From Pyropia haitanensis (Eukaryota; Rhodophyta; Bangiophyceae; Bangiales; Bangiaceae), in assembly GCA_008729055.1 (NCBI GenBank), contig SDUX01000004.1, positions 124,001 to 188,000 of the forward strand: a stretch of 64,000 nucleotides of DNA. The letters are read 5' to 3'. Positions 1-10,122 of the stretch are shown one piece after another (positions within the stretch are counted from its first letter, which is position 1; each line of letters starts with the position of its first letter). The notes below the pieces were generated by a model, which did not search any database, was not told where the DNA came from, and worked only from the letters and a program-made list of their open reading frames with translations. The translations under genes were made by a program, and so were the position numbers.

Positions 1-691
1 CCCACCCGCCGTGCGCGTCCCGTTACCTGTACGGCGAGGGGCGGAGGCGTGTGCGCTCCCCCCCCTCCCCCCCCGCCACTCCCCGCTGTCGGTGGGCGTG
101 GTGGCGGGCAGCCGCCGCGGCCCCCACTGACTCCTCACGCGCCCAGCCCAGCCGACGCGCCACCCCACACGCCACCCCCCACCCCGACCCGCTTCAGCTC
201 ACCGCCGCCCTCGCCCACCCCGCCGGTGGCACGCCACGTTGCCCGCGGCAGGCTGCGCCGCGCGGGGCGGCGGCGGCGGCGGCGGCGGCGGCTGCGGCGC
301 GAGGAGGGCAGACGGCGCCACGCCGGGAGGGCGTCTGCCTTCGGCTCGGAGGTGCTCAACGCCGCGGCGCTCCCGAAATCCGCTCAACCCACCCCGCCTT
401 GGGCCTACCCTCCCATTGCTCATCGTCTCCCCCGTCCTACGCCGCTACCGCGCTGCCCCCGCCTCCCCCACACTTCCCTTTTTTCCCCTTTACCACGTCC
501 CTCTGCCCGTGTCTGTCTACCCGCGTGGCGTAGCCATCCCCCCCCCCTCCCTCCCCTCCGAATATCCGCGCACTCCACTCCCCCCTCCCCCCGCTCTTTT
601 CTTCCCGTCGTGGGCCACTCCCATCGCGGGCGCACGTCGCGCAGCCTTGGCACCCACCCCCCCCCATCCCGTGCCCGCGCCCGTCGCTGGC
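1..691 (+). other. Region upstream of the DUF829-like gene
   Basis: C-rich sequence with many C runs. The open frame of the DUF829-like gene reaches back to 239 but codes only for Pro/Ala/Arg filler. Probably promoter, leader or a poorly conserved N-terminus. Confidence 0.4.
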
Positions 692-2104
692 ATGACCGCT
701 CCACACCGGCCGGCGGCAGCCGGCGTCGCCGCCCAGGGCGCGCCGCCGGTGGCAGCGGCGACGGGTTCCCCCCCACTTTCCCCCTCCGCCGCCCCCCTCC
801 CCCCCCCGCCGCCACCGTTGCCGACGCGGCCGTCACCTCAACCCGCCCCTTCCTCCCCCCCTCCCCCCCCCCCGTACGTGATCTTCCTCTTGGGCTGGCT
901 CGGCGCCACCCCCCCCCAGCTAGCCCCCTACGAGCGCCTGTGGGCATGTGTGCACCCCCCCCCCGCCGCCACTGCGGTCGCCATCGCGCCCGCGGCGGTG
1001 GTCCTCGCGCCGCCCGCCTCGGCCGGGCCGGCCGCGTACGCCGCCGCCCTCGCCGGCCGCGTCACCGCCGCCGTAGCCGCCGCGTCCACTGCCGCCGCCG
1101 CCACCGCCGCGGCCGCCGCCGCCGCTGCTGATGTGCCTGGCGTTGCCAGTGCGCACGGCGGCGTCGACGGCGGCGGCGACGGGGGCGGGCGCCCTCCCCC
1201 CCCTCCCGGGGTACCCACCGTCGGGGTGCTCCTCCACGCCTTTTCCAACGGCGGCCTCGCGGTGGTGGCGGCGCTCGCGGCGGCGCTGCCACCCGCGGCG
1301 CGGGCGGCGGTGGGGGTGGTGGTGGACTCGGCGCCCGCGGCGGTGACGCCAGTGTCCGTCGTCCGCGCGCTGGGCGTGGCGCGGCGGCTCAGGTCGCCAG
1401 GCGTGGCGGCGGCGGCCGCCGCTGCCGCCGCCCGGCAGCGCGCACCGGCGGCGGCGGCGGCGGCGGCGGGAGGGGCGGCGGGGGTGGTGACATTGGCGGC
1501 GGTGGCGGCGGCCGCGTCGGCGGCGGCGGCGGCGGCGATGGCCGCGGCGGCCGCGGCGACCGGCTGGGCGGCCGCCGCCCGTGACGCGAGTGCCGCCTAT
1601 GCCGCGCACGGCCCCCGCTGGGGCGCCGCGTACGCCGACGCCCTGGCGACGGGGATGCCCGCCTGGGGGGCGGGCGAGGCGTACCTCGTCGCCACTGCGG
1701 ACGCGCTCGCGCCCGCCGAGGGGGTCGCCAACCACGTCGCCGCCCGCCGCGGCGTCTACGCGGCTGCCGCCGATGCGGCGAGGCCCTCCACCATCGGCGG
1801 CGGCGGCAGCACCGCCAGTGGCGTCGGCGGCCACGCCCGTGGTGTCGGCGGCCACGCCCGCGGTGGCGGCGGTGGCGGCGGCGGGCGGCCGCCGGGTGTG
1901 ACGTTGACGACCATCGCCGGTGGGTCGCACGTGCGGCTGGCGCCCGTCGCGCCCAACGTGTACTTGGGGGTGCTGCGGCGGATGGTGGCGACGATGGCGG
2001 CGGCGGTGGGGGAGGGGGGAGAGAGGGGTGCGGGGGAGGCGGCGGCGGCAGGGCCAGCGGGAGTGATGCTGGGGGTGTCTGGGCGGGTAAGGGCAGCACT
2101 TTAG
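692..2104 (+). CDS. DUF829 / TMEM53-like alpha/beta-hydrolase-fold protein
   Basis: The reading frame is open from 239 to 2104. I prefer the ATG at 692 (470 aa) because the part before it is proline/alanine filler; 239 would give 621 aa. Family landmarks occur in order: a first strand with FLLGWLGA followed by LAPYERLW (about 875-945), a nucleophile elbow HAFSNGG near 1234-1254, a strand with VVVDSAPA near 1318-1338, and a late GGSHVRLAP with the expected histidine near 1921-1947 followed by a helix. This order matches the TMEM53/DUF829 family, a hydrolase-fold family whose members have been placed at nuclear or ER membranes and whose substrates are mostly unknown. Long alanine stretches separate the core elements. 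No membrane segment is clear. The family call is fairly safe; the function is open. Confidence 0.7.
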   Translation: MTAPHRPAAAGVAAQGAPPVAAATGSPPLSPSAAPLPPPPPPLPTRPSPQPAPSSPPPPPPYVIFLLGWLGATPPQLAPYERLWACVHPPPAATAVAIAPAAVVLAPPASAGPAAYAAALAGRVTAAVAAASTAAAATAAAAAAAADVPGVASAHGGVDGGGDGGGRPPPPPGVPTVGVLLHAFSNGGLAVVAALAAALPPAARAAVGVVVDSAPAAVTPVSVVRALGVARRLRSPGVAAAAAAAAARQRAPAAAAAAAGGAAGVVTLAAVAAAASAAAAAAMAAAAAATGWAAAARDASAAYAAHGPRWGAAYADALATGMPAWGAGEAYLVATADALAPAEGVANHVAARRGVYAAAADAARPSTIGGGGSTASGVGGHARGVGGHARGGGGGGGGRPPGVTLTTIAGGSHVRLAPVAPNVYLGVLRRMVATMAAAVGEGGERGAGEAAAAGPAGVMLGVSGRVRAAL

Positions 2105-3531
2105 GCCGTCGCGCTTTGCCGTGACGAGGTGGAGGTTTGGGGGCGGTGGTGGTTGGGAAAGGGGCGCTGGCGGGTCGTTGTCGGCGGGCTACAGCCGCCG
2201 CGGCGCGGGGGACGCGCGTGCGCCCAAGGGGTCTCGGTGTGGCTGGCTCCCTCCCCCCTGCCCCTGCTCGACCGGGGGTGCTGGCACGCCGGCAGGGTGG
2301 CTGGTGAGTGCTCTGCGCCGCCGCGAACGCGCTGCCAGCCGGCTGCCGTTTTTGGTTGCACCGTCGCGGCGGCGGCGCCGCCAGCAGTTGTGGGAGTGGT
2401 GCGCGTGGCGCGCACCGTGACGGCCGGCGGCCGCGACCGGTTCCCCACCACCTCCTTGACCTTCCCCTCAGCGCGCCCGCCCGCCCCACGGACCAAAAAA
2501 GCAACAAAGCACTCACAACCGCGATGCAGCGCCACTGGTGCGGCTAGACCCGCCAGGAGGCCGGTCTCACCATCGGGGCGGCTGTGGGCGCAACCGCGGA
2601 CACCTGCTCGAACGTGCGCGCAAGGCGGGAAGACTGGACGTAGGGGGGGCGCGCCGCGTCACCAAACCGTGTTGTCTGTGCCGCCGCCTGTTGCCGTTGC
2701 CGCCGCCAGCTGTTGTCGTCGCGGCCAACACGAGGCGGACTCGCGGCGGGGGCGGGCGGCGGCCGCCAGAGCGCTGGCGAGCGAGCACGGGGCCGAGTCG
2801 AAGGGGGGGCGAGGGCGGTAATGGTGGCGCCTCGGCAGCTCGGTACGTCGGATGGAACCATTCCGTAGCGTGGGGGGGGGGGGGGCGTTCGTCTGTCCGC
2901 AGGGCGGCCCCCGGCTGTCGCCGCCACTGCGACCATCCCTGTCGCCGCTGCTGACGCGAGCGGTGTGCTGGCGGCGGCGGCGACGGCGGTGCGCTGGCGG
3001 CGACGGCGGCGGCGGGCGGTGCGCTGGTCGCGGCGGTGCGCTGGCGTCGGTGTGCTCGGGGCTGGGCGCTGGCCGTCGCGCGGCGTCCACCGCGTTTATT
3101 TGGTTGGACTGGGCGGGCTGCGGGAGATTCTCCACTTCGGTGACCCGCCGGGCCCGCCGCGGGCCACGGGCCCCCCATGCCGACCACAGACACACGCAAC
3201 GATCAGCGGCGGCGGGAGCGGGCCCGCGGTGGCGCCCACGCAGGCGCCCGCCAGCACCTTGCACGGGGCGCGTCACCCCCCCCCCTCTCCCTGCCCCTGG
3301 AGAGCCAGCTGTGGCTCGCATGGCCCCTCGGCAGCTGCCGGCACGTCTCCCTTTCCCTGTTCTGTGGCCGCGCCCGGCAGCGTCGTCGCCGCCCCCGTCA
3401 CCGCCGGCCTACTGTGCACATCTCCCTCACTCCGACCCCCCTTCCTCCTCCCCCTCCCTCCCCCCTCTATTCCGTTTCCTATGCCCGCTCGCCCCCCTCG
3501 GCCGCACCCCTGGTCGCGTGTCGGCGGGGCC
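2105..3531. other. Intergenic, no gene supported
   Basis: Very GC-rich with G and C runs (for example G12 at 2873-2884). Many overlapping open frames in all phases show no family motif. The C/T-rich stretch at 3420-3475 is probably the ACS leader. Confidence 0.5.
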
Positions 3532-6042
3532 ATGGCGTTTGCGTCACCGCAGCCGTCGGCGCTGCGCCGCCCGCCACGGGCACTGTCGACGGTGGCGTGC
3601 CGCCGTCGAGCGGCGGCCGCTGCCGACCCCTCCGCGGCTGGGCGCTCGCGGAGCGGGTGGCGGCCGGCGGCCGTCGCCCCCCGCGCAACGGCCGCGGACG
3701 CCCCCCCCGCTGCGCCCCCCCCCCCTCCTCCCCGGTCCCCGAGCGGGTGCCCATCCCGGCCGCGTACCTGCAGTCCACCTCCCACCACCTCGACTCGCTG
3801 GCCGACTACGACGCCCTGTACGCCCGCTCCGTCGAGGACCCAGCCGCGTTTTGGTCGGCCATCGCCCGCGAGTTCCACTGGGAGACCCCCTGGCCCGCCG
3901 ACGCGCCGGCGGTGGCGTGGAACTTTGACCCGACCGCGGGCCCCGTGTACGCGCACTGGTGGAAGGGCGGCCGCACCAACATTTGCTACAATGCCCTCGA
4001 CGTGCACGTGGCCGCGGGGCGGGGCGCCGACGTGGCGCTGCACTTTGAGCCCAACGAGGCGGGCGACGGCGGCGGCCGTGCCCGCTCCGTCACGTACGCG
4101 GAGCTGCTAGAGGAGGTGACCGCCGCCGCGGCAGCGCTGACGGCCGCGGGCGTGGGCCGCGGCGACGGGGTGGTGACGTACATGCCGATGGGCGTGGAGC
4201 TGCCCGTCGTCATGCTCGCCGCGGCCCGCATTGGCGCGGTGCACTCGGTGGTGTTTGGGGGGTTTTCCGCCGCCGCGCTCGCGGCGCGCCTCGCCGCGTC
4301 GGGCGCGGCGGTGCTCGTCACCACCGACGGCGTCGGCCGCGGCGGCAAGTGGGTGGGCCTTAAGGCCTCCGCGGACGAGGCGATTGCGCTGGCTGCGGCG
4401 GAGTATGGCCACACGGTGGTGACGCAGCTGGTCGTGCGCAACGGGTCGTCTGCGGGCGGGGGGGCGGGGGCGGAGCACGTCTCGATGGTGCCCGGCCGGG
4501 ACGTGTGGTGGGCGGATGCCCTTGCCGCCGCGCCACGCGCGGGAGGGGAGGTGGTATGGGTGGATGCCGAGGACCCGCTCTTTTGCCTCTTCACCAGTGG
4601 CAGCACGGGGGCGCCCAAGGGGGTGGTCCACACCGTCGGTGGGTACATGGTCGGCGCCGCGACCACCTTCAAGTACTCGTTCAACTATATGCCGGGCGAC
4701 GTTTACTTTTGCACCGCCGACGCGGGGTGGATCACGGTGCGTGCGGTGGGGGCGGTGGTGGCTTGCTTGCGCGGGGTCGTGTTTGTGTTTTGTCCTGCGG
4801 CGCGGGGTGGGGTGGTGCGCCTTGGGTCGGTGTGAGTGGTTGGTCTCTGGCCGTCTGGTGGCGGTGGTGACCGTGTCTGTGTGAGCGCGCCAGGTGGGGG
4901 TGTGGTTGGGGAGCGGAAGCCTGACATGTGCCGTGCGCTGCTACTGCTGTTTCGTGCCGCGCGCTGCTCTGTGACCCCGGTTTTCTGCCCGTGGTTGTAT
5001 TCTGATGCGTTGGTTGTTTTCCGCAGGGTCACACGTACGTCACGTACGGGCCGCTGCTCAACGGGGCCACCCAGGTTGTCTTTGAGGGCGTTCCCACCTA
5101 CCCTGACGCTGGCCGTCTGTGGGAAATCGTTGCCAAGTACCGTGTCAACATCCTGTATACGGCGCCCACGGCGCTGCGGTCGTTGAAGCGGGCGGGGGAC
5201 GCGTTTGTGACCGCCCATGACACGTCTTCCCTCAAGGTGCTCGGCACCGTCGGAGAGCCCATCAACCCCGAGGCGTGGGACTGGTACTACTCGGTGGTGG
5301 GCGCGTCTGCCGCCACCGTCGTCGACTCGTACTGGCAAACCGAGACGGGCGCGCATGTGCTGGCGCCCATCCCCGTGGCGGGGCTGGACCTCAAGCCGGG
5401 ATGTGCGCAGCTGCCCCACCTGGGCATCGTGCCGGTGCTGCTGGACGACGAGGGGGCCGTCGTCGAGGGCGAAGGTGAGGGCTACCTCGCAATTTCTCAG
5501 CCGTGGCCGTCGGCGCTGCGGACGCTGCTGGGCGACCATGAGCGGATGGAAGCGACGTACTTTTCTCGTTTCCCGGGCTACTACATGACGGGCGATGGCG
5601 CTCGGCGGGACGCCGACGGCCACCTGTGGCTGACGGGCCGCATTGACGATGTGCTCAACGTGTCGGGCCACCGACTAGGCACCGCCGAGGTGGAGGCCGC
5701 CATCGTGGGCGTGCCGGGTGTAGCCGAGGCGGCCGTCGTGGGCGTCCCGCACGCGGTGACAGGGGAGGCCCTGTACGCGTATGTGGTGCTGATGCCAGGG
5801 GTGGAGGGCAGCGACGCCCTGCGGGCGGCCATCACCGCCGGCCTCCGAGCGCGCATCGGCCCGATTGCACGTGTTGAGACGCTGCATTGGGTGGGCGGCC
5901 GGGGCCTGCCAAAGACGCGCAGCGGCAAGATCCTCCGGCGGCTCCTCCGACTCATTGCGATGGGGGGGGTGGGGGGGACCTCGGCGACACGAGCACGCTC
6001 GCCGACCCGAGCGTGCTGGACGACCTCCTGCAGACCGCGTAG
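3532..6042 (+). CDS. ACS: Acetyl-CoA synthetase (AMP-forming), one intron, two homopolymer frame breaks
   Basis: Activates acetate to acetyl-CoA through acetyl-AMP. Exon 1 runs to 4736 and exon 2 starts at 5027; the 290-nt intron begins GTGCGT, ends CCGCAG and is phase 0. Visible landmarks are the AMP-binding P-loop TSGSTGAPKG, SYWQTETG, the hinge region TGRIDDVLNVSGHR, and the catalytic-lysine tail PKTRSGKILRR. The core starts near 3750 (YLQSTSHHLDSLADYDALY) in frame 3. A better N-terminus, starting MAFASPQPSALRR at 3532 and resembling a plastid transit peptide, lies in frame 1 and joins only if the C11 run at 3715-3725 is one base short. Near 5962-5977 a double G run breaks the frame again; one added G gives the usual ending DLGDTSTLADPSVLDDLLQT and a stop at 6040-6042. 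Without it, a non-conserved tail runs to 6106. Repaired length is 740 aa. Identity is firm; ends and plastid targeting are inferred. Confidence 0.9.
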
Positions 6043-7605
6043 GACGGGCATAGCGGGAGGGGCTCCGTCCGCAGTTGCGCTTGGACGATTGCGAGTGAAT
6101 GACTGAAGCCGTATGCTGGCAGGCGAATCTGCCGCACAGCGGGTCCCACGAAGCGCCCCCACTGGTAGCTTTTTTTTTTTTTTTTTTTTGTCCGGTATGC
6201 ACGTCGCCTGCGTCGTAGTCTTACCTACCTGCTCTGCTGAATGGTACTTTCCTCGGCTTTCCCGGACGCTCTGATCGCGGGGACGCGAGTCTGCCTTCCC
6301 CTTTATGGACACTCACAAGCCGGCGGGCGGCGGTCCCGTTTTTCCCACGCCGCACTGATCAAGCTATGTCTCGAGTCTTGCGGCACTGGGCAGGCCATGC
6401 CAGCCTGGCGCGTACAGTACATACCACGGCTCAACCTCACGAGATACAATTGAAAGAAAATTCATCTCCTCTGCGGTCATCATCTGTAATGGATCTGGTA
6501 ATTCTACAGCTCCCAAGATCTACCCACAACGCTTCGCATAGCTGGCAGACTGTTTCTCGTCCACGTGGTCCCCGCCGAGATCTGTCCTCTTTCCCTCAAG
6601 AGAGAGCGCGCGGCAACCGCGACCGCGAACGCGCGCTGCAGCCTGGTCAAGAAATATTTTGGTCCACGGACCTCTGACGCGCAACGTCATCGGGCCTGCC
6701 TGTGCCCGCTCAGGCTCCTGGACGGAGCGTCGGCCGTGTCTTCGAGGAGGAGCTCCATTGGCTGCTGTCACCGCCGTGCAGGTCGCGAGCGCGCTCCCTC
6801 ATCGGGGGACCATGTAGGGCGCTCCCATCACCCATCTGGTGAGGCATCTCTCCATCCGGAGGGGAGCGCCTCCCCTCCTCCCCTCCCCCTCACCCCCTCA
6901 CGCACGCTGCTGCTCATGTCACCTGGCAATCCGTGCTGCGGCGCATTCCCGTCCCGGCGTCGTCGCTGGCGCGAGAGAAGTGACTCTTTTCCCCTTTCCC
7001 CCCCTTCCTGGGGTACCTTGTCGCGGCTGTCTCGTCCGGCCGGGGGGGGAGGTGACGTCCTTCAGTTTTATTGGGTGGACGGGGTTGTCGCCGCCAGCCG
7101 GCCGACGTTTCTCTCCACTCTGCGTTTGGAGGGTGGTGCTGGTTTCGCTTGGGGAGGCCGCGCCGTGCCAGCGAGGTGGCGCGACGACGCCCGCTGCCGC
7201 GCCTGCCCCGCCGGGTCTCCTGTCTGACGGCGCTCAATTGCGGCGCTCATCGTGGAGGTAGTGTGGGCCTTTTGTCTGTTCCCCGTCGGCAGCGCACCGC
7301 GGGAGGTGGTGGTTAGGTTCCCCACGGGCTTGACGGTGTCGACTTGGCCGCGCGCGGCGGTGTGGGCCCCGGAGTGGCGGGCAGCCCTATCCGAAGCTGG
7401 TGGCCACCGCGCGCGCCTCCCTTGCCCCCCTCCGCGGCTCCTCCCCTTCTTTTCCTTTTGTGGGGTGTGCCCATTTCCGTGAGGGTGTGTTCACTGTGCC
7501 TGTGGGCGGCGCCAAGGCCGCGCCGCCGACGGCACTCCCGTGGCTGCCCGTGCGCTACCTTCACTCTACCGCCCTCTGCACCCGCCGTGGCCGGCGCCAC
7601 TTGCT
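6043..7605. other. Intergenic, no gene supported
   Basis: Contains the T20 tract and, from about 6350 to 6560, a more AT-balanced stretch. Open frames are short and unconvincing. Confidence 0.5.
6170..6189 (+). terminator. T20 tract downstream of ACS
   Basis: Twenty T about 130 nt past the ACS stop (6042), striking in GC-rich DNA. It may be a U-rich 3'-end processing signal, or a reversed poly(A) remnant of a retroposed insertion. Related tracts lie past other stops. Confidence 0.3.
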
Positions 7606-8097
7606 ATGGCGGATGGAAAGAGCGCCTCCTTCAAAGGGCGCAGCTCGTTTACTTCCAAGAAGCTGGGCTTTACGTCAAAGCACGACGGCAGCTCGTCGCC
7701 CCTCACCCCCGGCGATGCCGAGGGAGACGGGGAGCCATGGGGCGCCGGCACCCCTGCCAGTGGTGGCGGCGGCGGTGGCGGCGGTGCGGGCCCACAACGC
7801 AAGCAACTCCCACCTCGCTCCAAGTCCCGTTTTGGTCGCTTGCGGGGGGCCTCAGACGATGAGGCGGACGACGACGGCCTGGACCTGAGTGACGGGGACA
7901 TGGAGAGTGGCGGGGGGGAGAGCGCTGAGGTGGAGAACAAGCTCAAGACGGTGCCGTCTATCGCTACCGACGACTTCATTTCCTACAGCACCAAGGCAAA
8001 GAAGAAGAAGGGGGACATGAGCTCCCTGGGTGGCAAGAGCTTCACCAAGCTCAAGAAGATGATGGCTGCCAAGCCCGTGAGCGACGCGGAAGACTGA
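7606..8097 (+). CDS. Small highly charged protein of unknown function
   Basis: A 163-aa ORF whose codon content looks real: fewer alanine runs and many AAG, GAG and GAC codons. I recognise no family. The N-terminus is basic and serine-rich with two FTSKK/FTSKH-like motifs (residues about 15-25). A glycine run follows, then an acidic patch (DDEADDDGLDLSDGDMESGG), and the C-terminus is lysine-rich (KAKKKKGD, FTKLKKMMAAK). It has no signal peptide or membrane segment. This makes a mostly disordered nuclear or nucleic-acid-associated protein plausible, but that is only a guess from composition. The ATG at 7606 is chosen over an in-frame ATG at 7540 because the longer leader is proline/arginine filler. 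It has no close neighbours. Confidence 0.55.
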   Translation: MADGKSASFKGRSSFTSKKLGFTSKHDGSSSPLTPGDAEGDGEPWGAGTPASGGGGGGGGAGPQRKQLPPRSKSRFGRLRGASDDEADDDGLDLSDGDMESGGGESAEVENKLKTVPSIATDDFISYSTKAKKKKGDMSSLGGKSFTKLKKMMAAKPVSDAED

Positions 8098-8982
8098 GGG
8101 GTCACGTTGGAGCGTGTGCGCGTTTGGCATCCACCTTGCTGCACACCTCGAGGGGCCGTCTGGAGGAGGAGTGGTTCGCCGCTGCCAGGGGACGCGGTCT
8201 GGCGTGGAGCTGGGGATCCGTTGTCGTGTGCGGGCGACGTGGACGCTGGGTTCTGTTCCGCGACGGGCGGCGGGTGCGGACATGGTCGACGTGGCGCTGA
8301 GTGGTTGTCCCTTTGGAGAGTCAGCGGGGTGTGCGGTGGAGGTGTCTTGTGTCTTGGTGGCGAGCGCAGGCTCAAGACTTGAACGTGAGGGGGTGTAGGC
8401 ACAGGGTTGACTTGCGACGTCCTGAGGTGATGGTTTGAGAGGGGGGGGGGACGGACCGGGTGTGGGGTTGCATAGCGGCATCGGAGCAGTATTCTTGTGC
8501 GAGCGCGCAGTCTTCCTCTTGTCGTTCTCGGAAAATACGTGCGCGTCAAGTCGTTTTTCAGGGACGAGACCGGGGGTCAGCGGCTGGGCCGTGGTGGCAC
8601 AGCGGCGTCGGCAACTGCTAGTGGGTGTGCTGCTACGAACCCACTCAAATCCGATACATGGGAGGACAACGGCGTGTACGGTGCGGTGCAGTTTGTGAAC
8701 GGCGCATCTAGAAGGCAAAGCAAGCAAGCACTCGATTGCAGCACGCGCTCCACCAGTCACCAACAACAGCAGGAATAGTCAACCCCTTGCCATGCACGAA
8801 AAGGTACAGGTAGCAGGTCTCCCCACGACACGAAGAGGACAAAAACACACAGAGCCTGGCACGTCGCAACACCTTGGTGCCACCACTACACACGTTCCAG
8901 GCCACCAAACGAGGCCTTGCACAAACAGACGTTCAGGTGGTGGCTACAAAGCCGCCCGGGGGCGACCCGAGCCAGCCTCGGT
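8098..8982. other. Convergent intergenic, no gene supported
   Basis: Lies between the 3' ends of the small charged protein gene and APX. G-rich on the left, AT-balanced on the right (8640-8980). Nothing recognisable. Confidence 0.5.
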
Positions 8983-10122
8983 TCACGCCCAAACCGCGCC
9001 CAGCTCGCTCAGCTTTTGGTGTGCCTTGGCATAGTCCTCAAAGAACTTGGCCTGGTCCGACGCGTACGTCTCGACCAGGGCCTTGCACTCGGGCTCGTCG
9101 AGCAAAGCCTTGTCCGACGGTAGGTGCAGCAGACCAGGAGCGGGCGCCTCCTTCAAAATCTCCTTGAAGTACGAGTTGTCAAACGTGTTGGGGTTGCTCG
9201 TCCAGGGGCCATCAAAGCCGCTGCGGTCCTTGTGCGCAGCGCCGAGCGTGTGGGCACCCGACAGCACCACAATCTCAGCGTCGTTGAAGCCCATTCGGTA
9301 AAAGACATCGCGCAGGTGGGGCATCCGCTTGTCCGCGTCGGGCAGGCGGCCGTCGGGCGTGCACATGGGGGCCTCCGCGTCCTTGCGACCCATGCGAAAG
9401 GGGATGACCGGGCCGCCAGCATCCTCAATCGCGACAATCGAGGCAAGCTGGTAGAGGTCCGCGTAGCTGATCTCAGGGTGCTTGGCCTTGATGTCGTCGC
9501 AAAAGGCGCGAGCAATGTCCAGCCCGGTGTTGGCGCCGTGGGCACTCTCAGGGGCGAAGCGCTGCGTGCCGTTGGATCCGCCGGTGCCGTCCTCCTTTGA
9601 GTAGGTGCCTGCGGGCAATTCGAGCGAGGGGACGGACAAAACCACAAAAAGGGGCGCGGGAAGTAACGTCCAGTTCGCACACGACCCAGTCGACCAAAGA
9701 GAGAGAGCGCAAAAAGCAAAGACCAAACAAGCGGTGGGACAAGAGCCACGGCAACAAGCAGACAAAAGCGTCAGTCTCGCAAAATCAAACGAGAGCGTTC
9801 CACATAGCGCGAGTTTCCAGCCCGTCCGTCGGGTGCACCGCGCAACACACATCTTCAACAAACAGGAGGCGTCGCCCGCAGCAAAGCAAATGCCTGAGGG
9901 AGGCAGTTGGCGCATGAACCCAACCCCTTCCCAACCGAGACCACAGCAATAGGCAGCCTGCAACAGGCCAGAGCCGCGAGCCCCCCCCCACTCCCAATAC
10001 TCCAATAGCCAGGACGTACCCGCGTCGTGCCACCCTACCCGCACCATGATGCCATGGCAGTTCTTCTCCTTGATCAGCGCCTGCAGGTCGGCGCGGACCG
10101 CCTTCTCAAGCTCGGACACCAT
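8983..10122 (-). CDS. APX: Ascorbate peroxidase, class I heme peroxidase, one intron
   Basis: Reduces hydrogen peroxide with ascorbate. Exon 1 is 10122-10020 and exon 2 is 9608-8983. The 411-nt intron (10019-9609) begins GTACGT and ends CCGCAG, and it is open in frame, so a naive ORF runs through it. The spliced protein is 242 aa, about the usual size of a soluble APX. The active-site segment VRVGWHDAG carries the distal Arg, Trp and His. The proximal heme-ligand segment is LSGAHTLGAAH, followed by KDRSGFDGPWTSNP, which has the Arg equivalent to ascorbate-binding Arg172 of pea APX and the conserved Trp. FDNSYFKEIL follows. The start at 10122 (MVSELEKAV) gives the standard N-terminus with no targeting extension, so a cytosolic enzyme is likely. 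An upstream in-frame ATG at 10176 would add 18 residues. Confidence 0.93.
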   Translation of the reverse strand: MVSELEKAVRADLQALIKEKNCHGIMVRVGWHDAGTSWLLEYWEWGGARGSGLLQAAYCCGLGWEGVGFMRQLPPSGICFAAGDASCLLKMCVARCTRRTGWKLALCGTLSFDFARLTLLSACCRGSCPTACLVFAFCALSLWSTGSCANWTLLPAPLFVVLSVPSLELPAGTYSKEDGTGGSNGTQRFAPESAHGANTGLDIARAFCDDIKAKHPEISYADLYQLASIVAIEDAGGPVIPFRMGRKDAEAPMCTPDGRLPDADKRMPHLRDVFYRMGFNDAEIVVLSGAHTLGAAHKDRSGFDGPWTSNPNTFDNSYFKEILKEAPAPGLLHLPSDKALLDEPECKALVETYASDQAKFFEDYAKAHQKLSELGAVWA

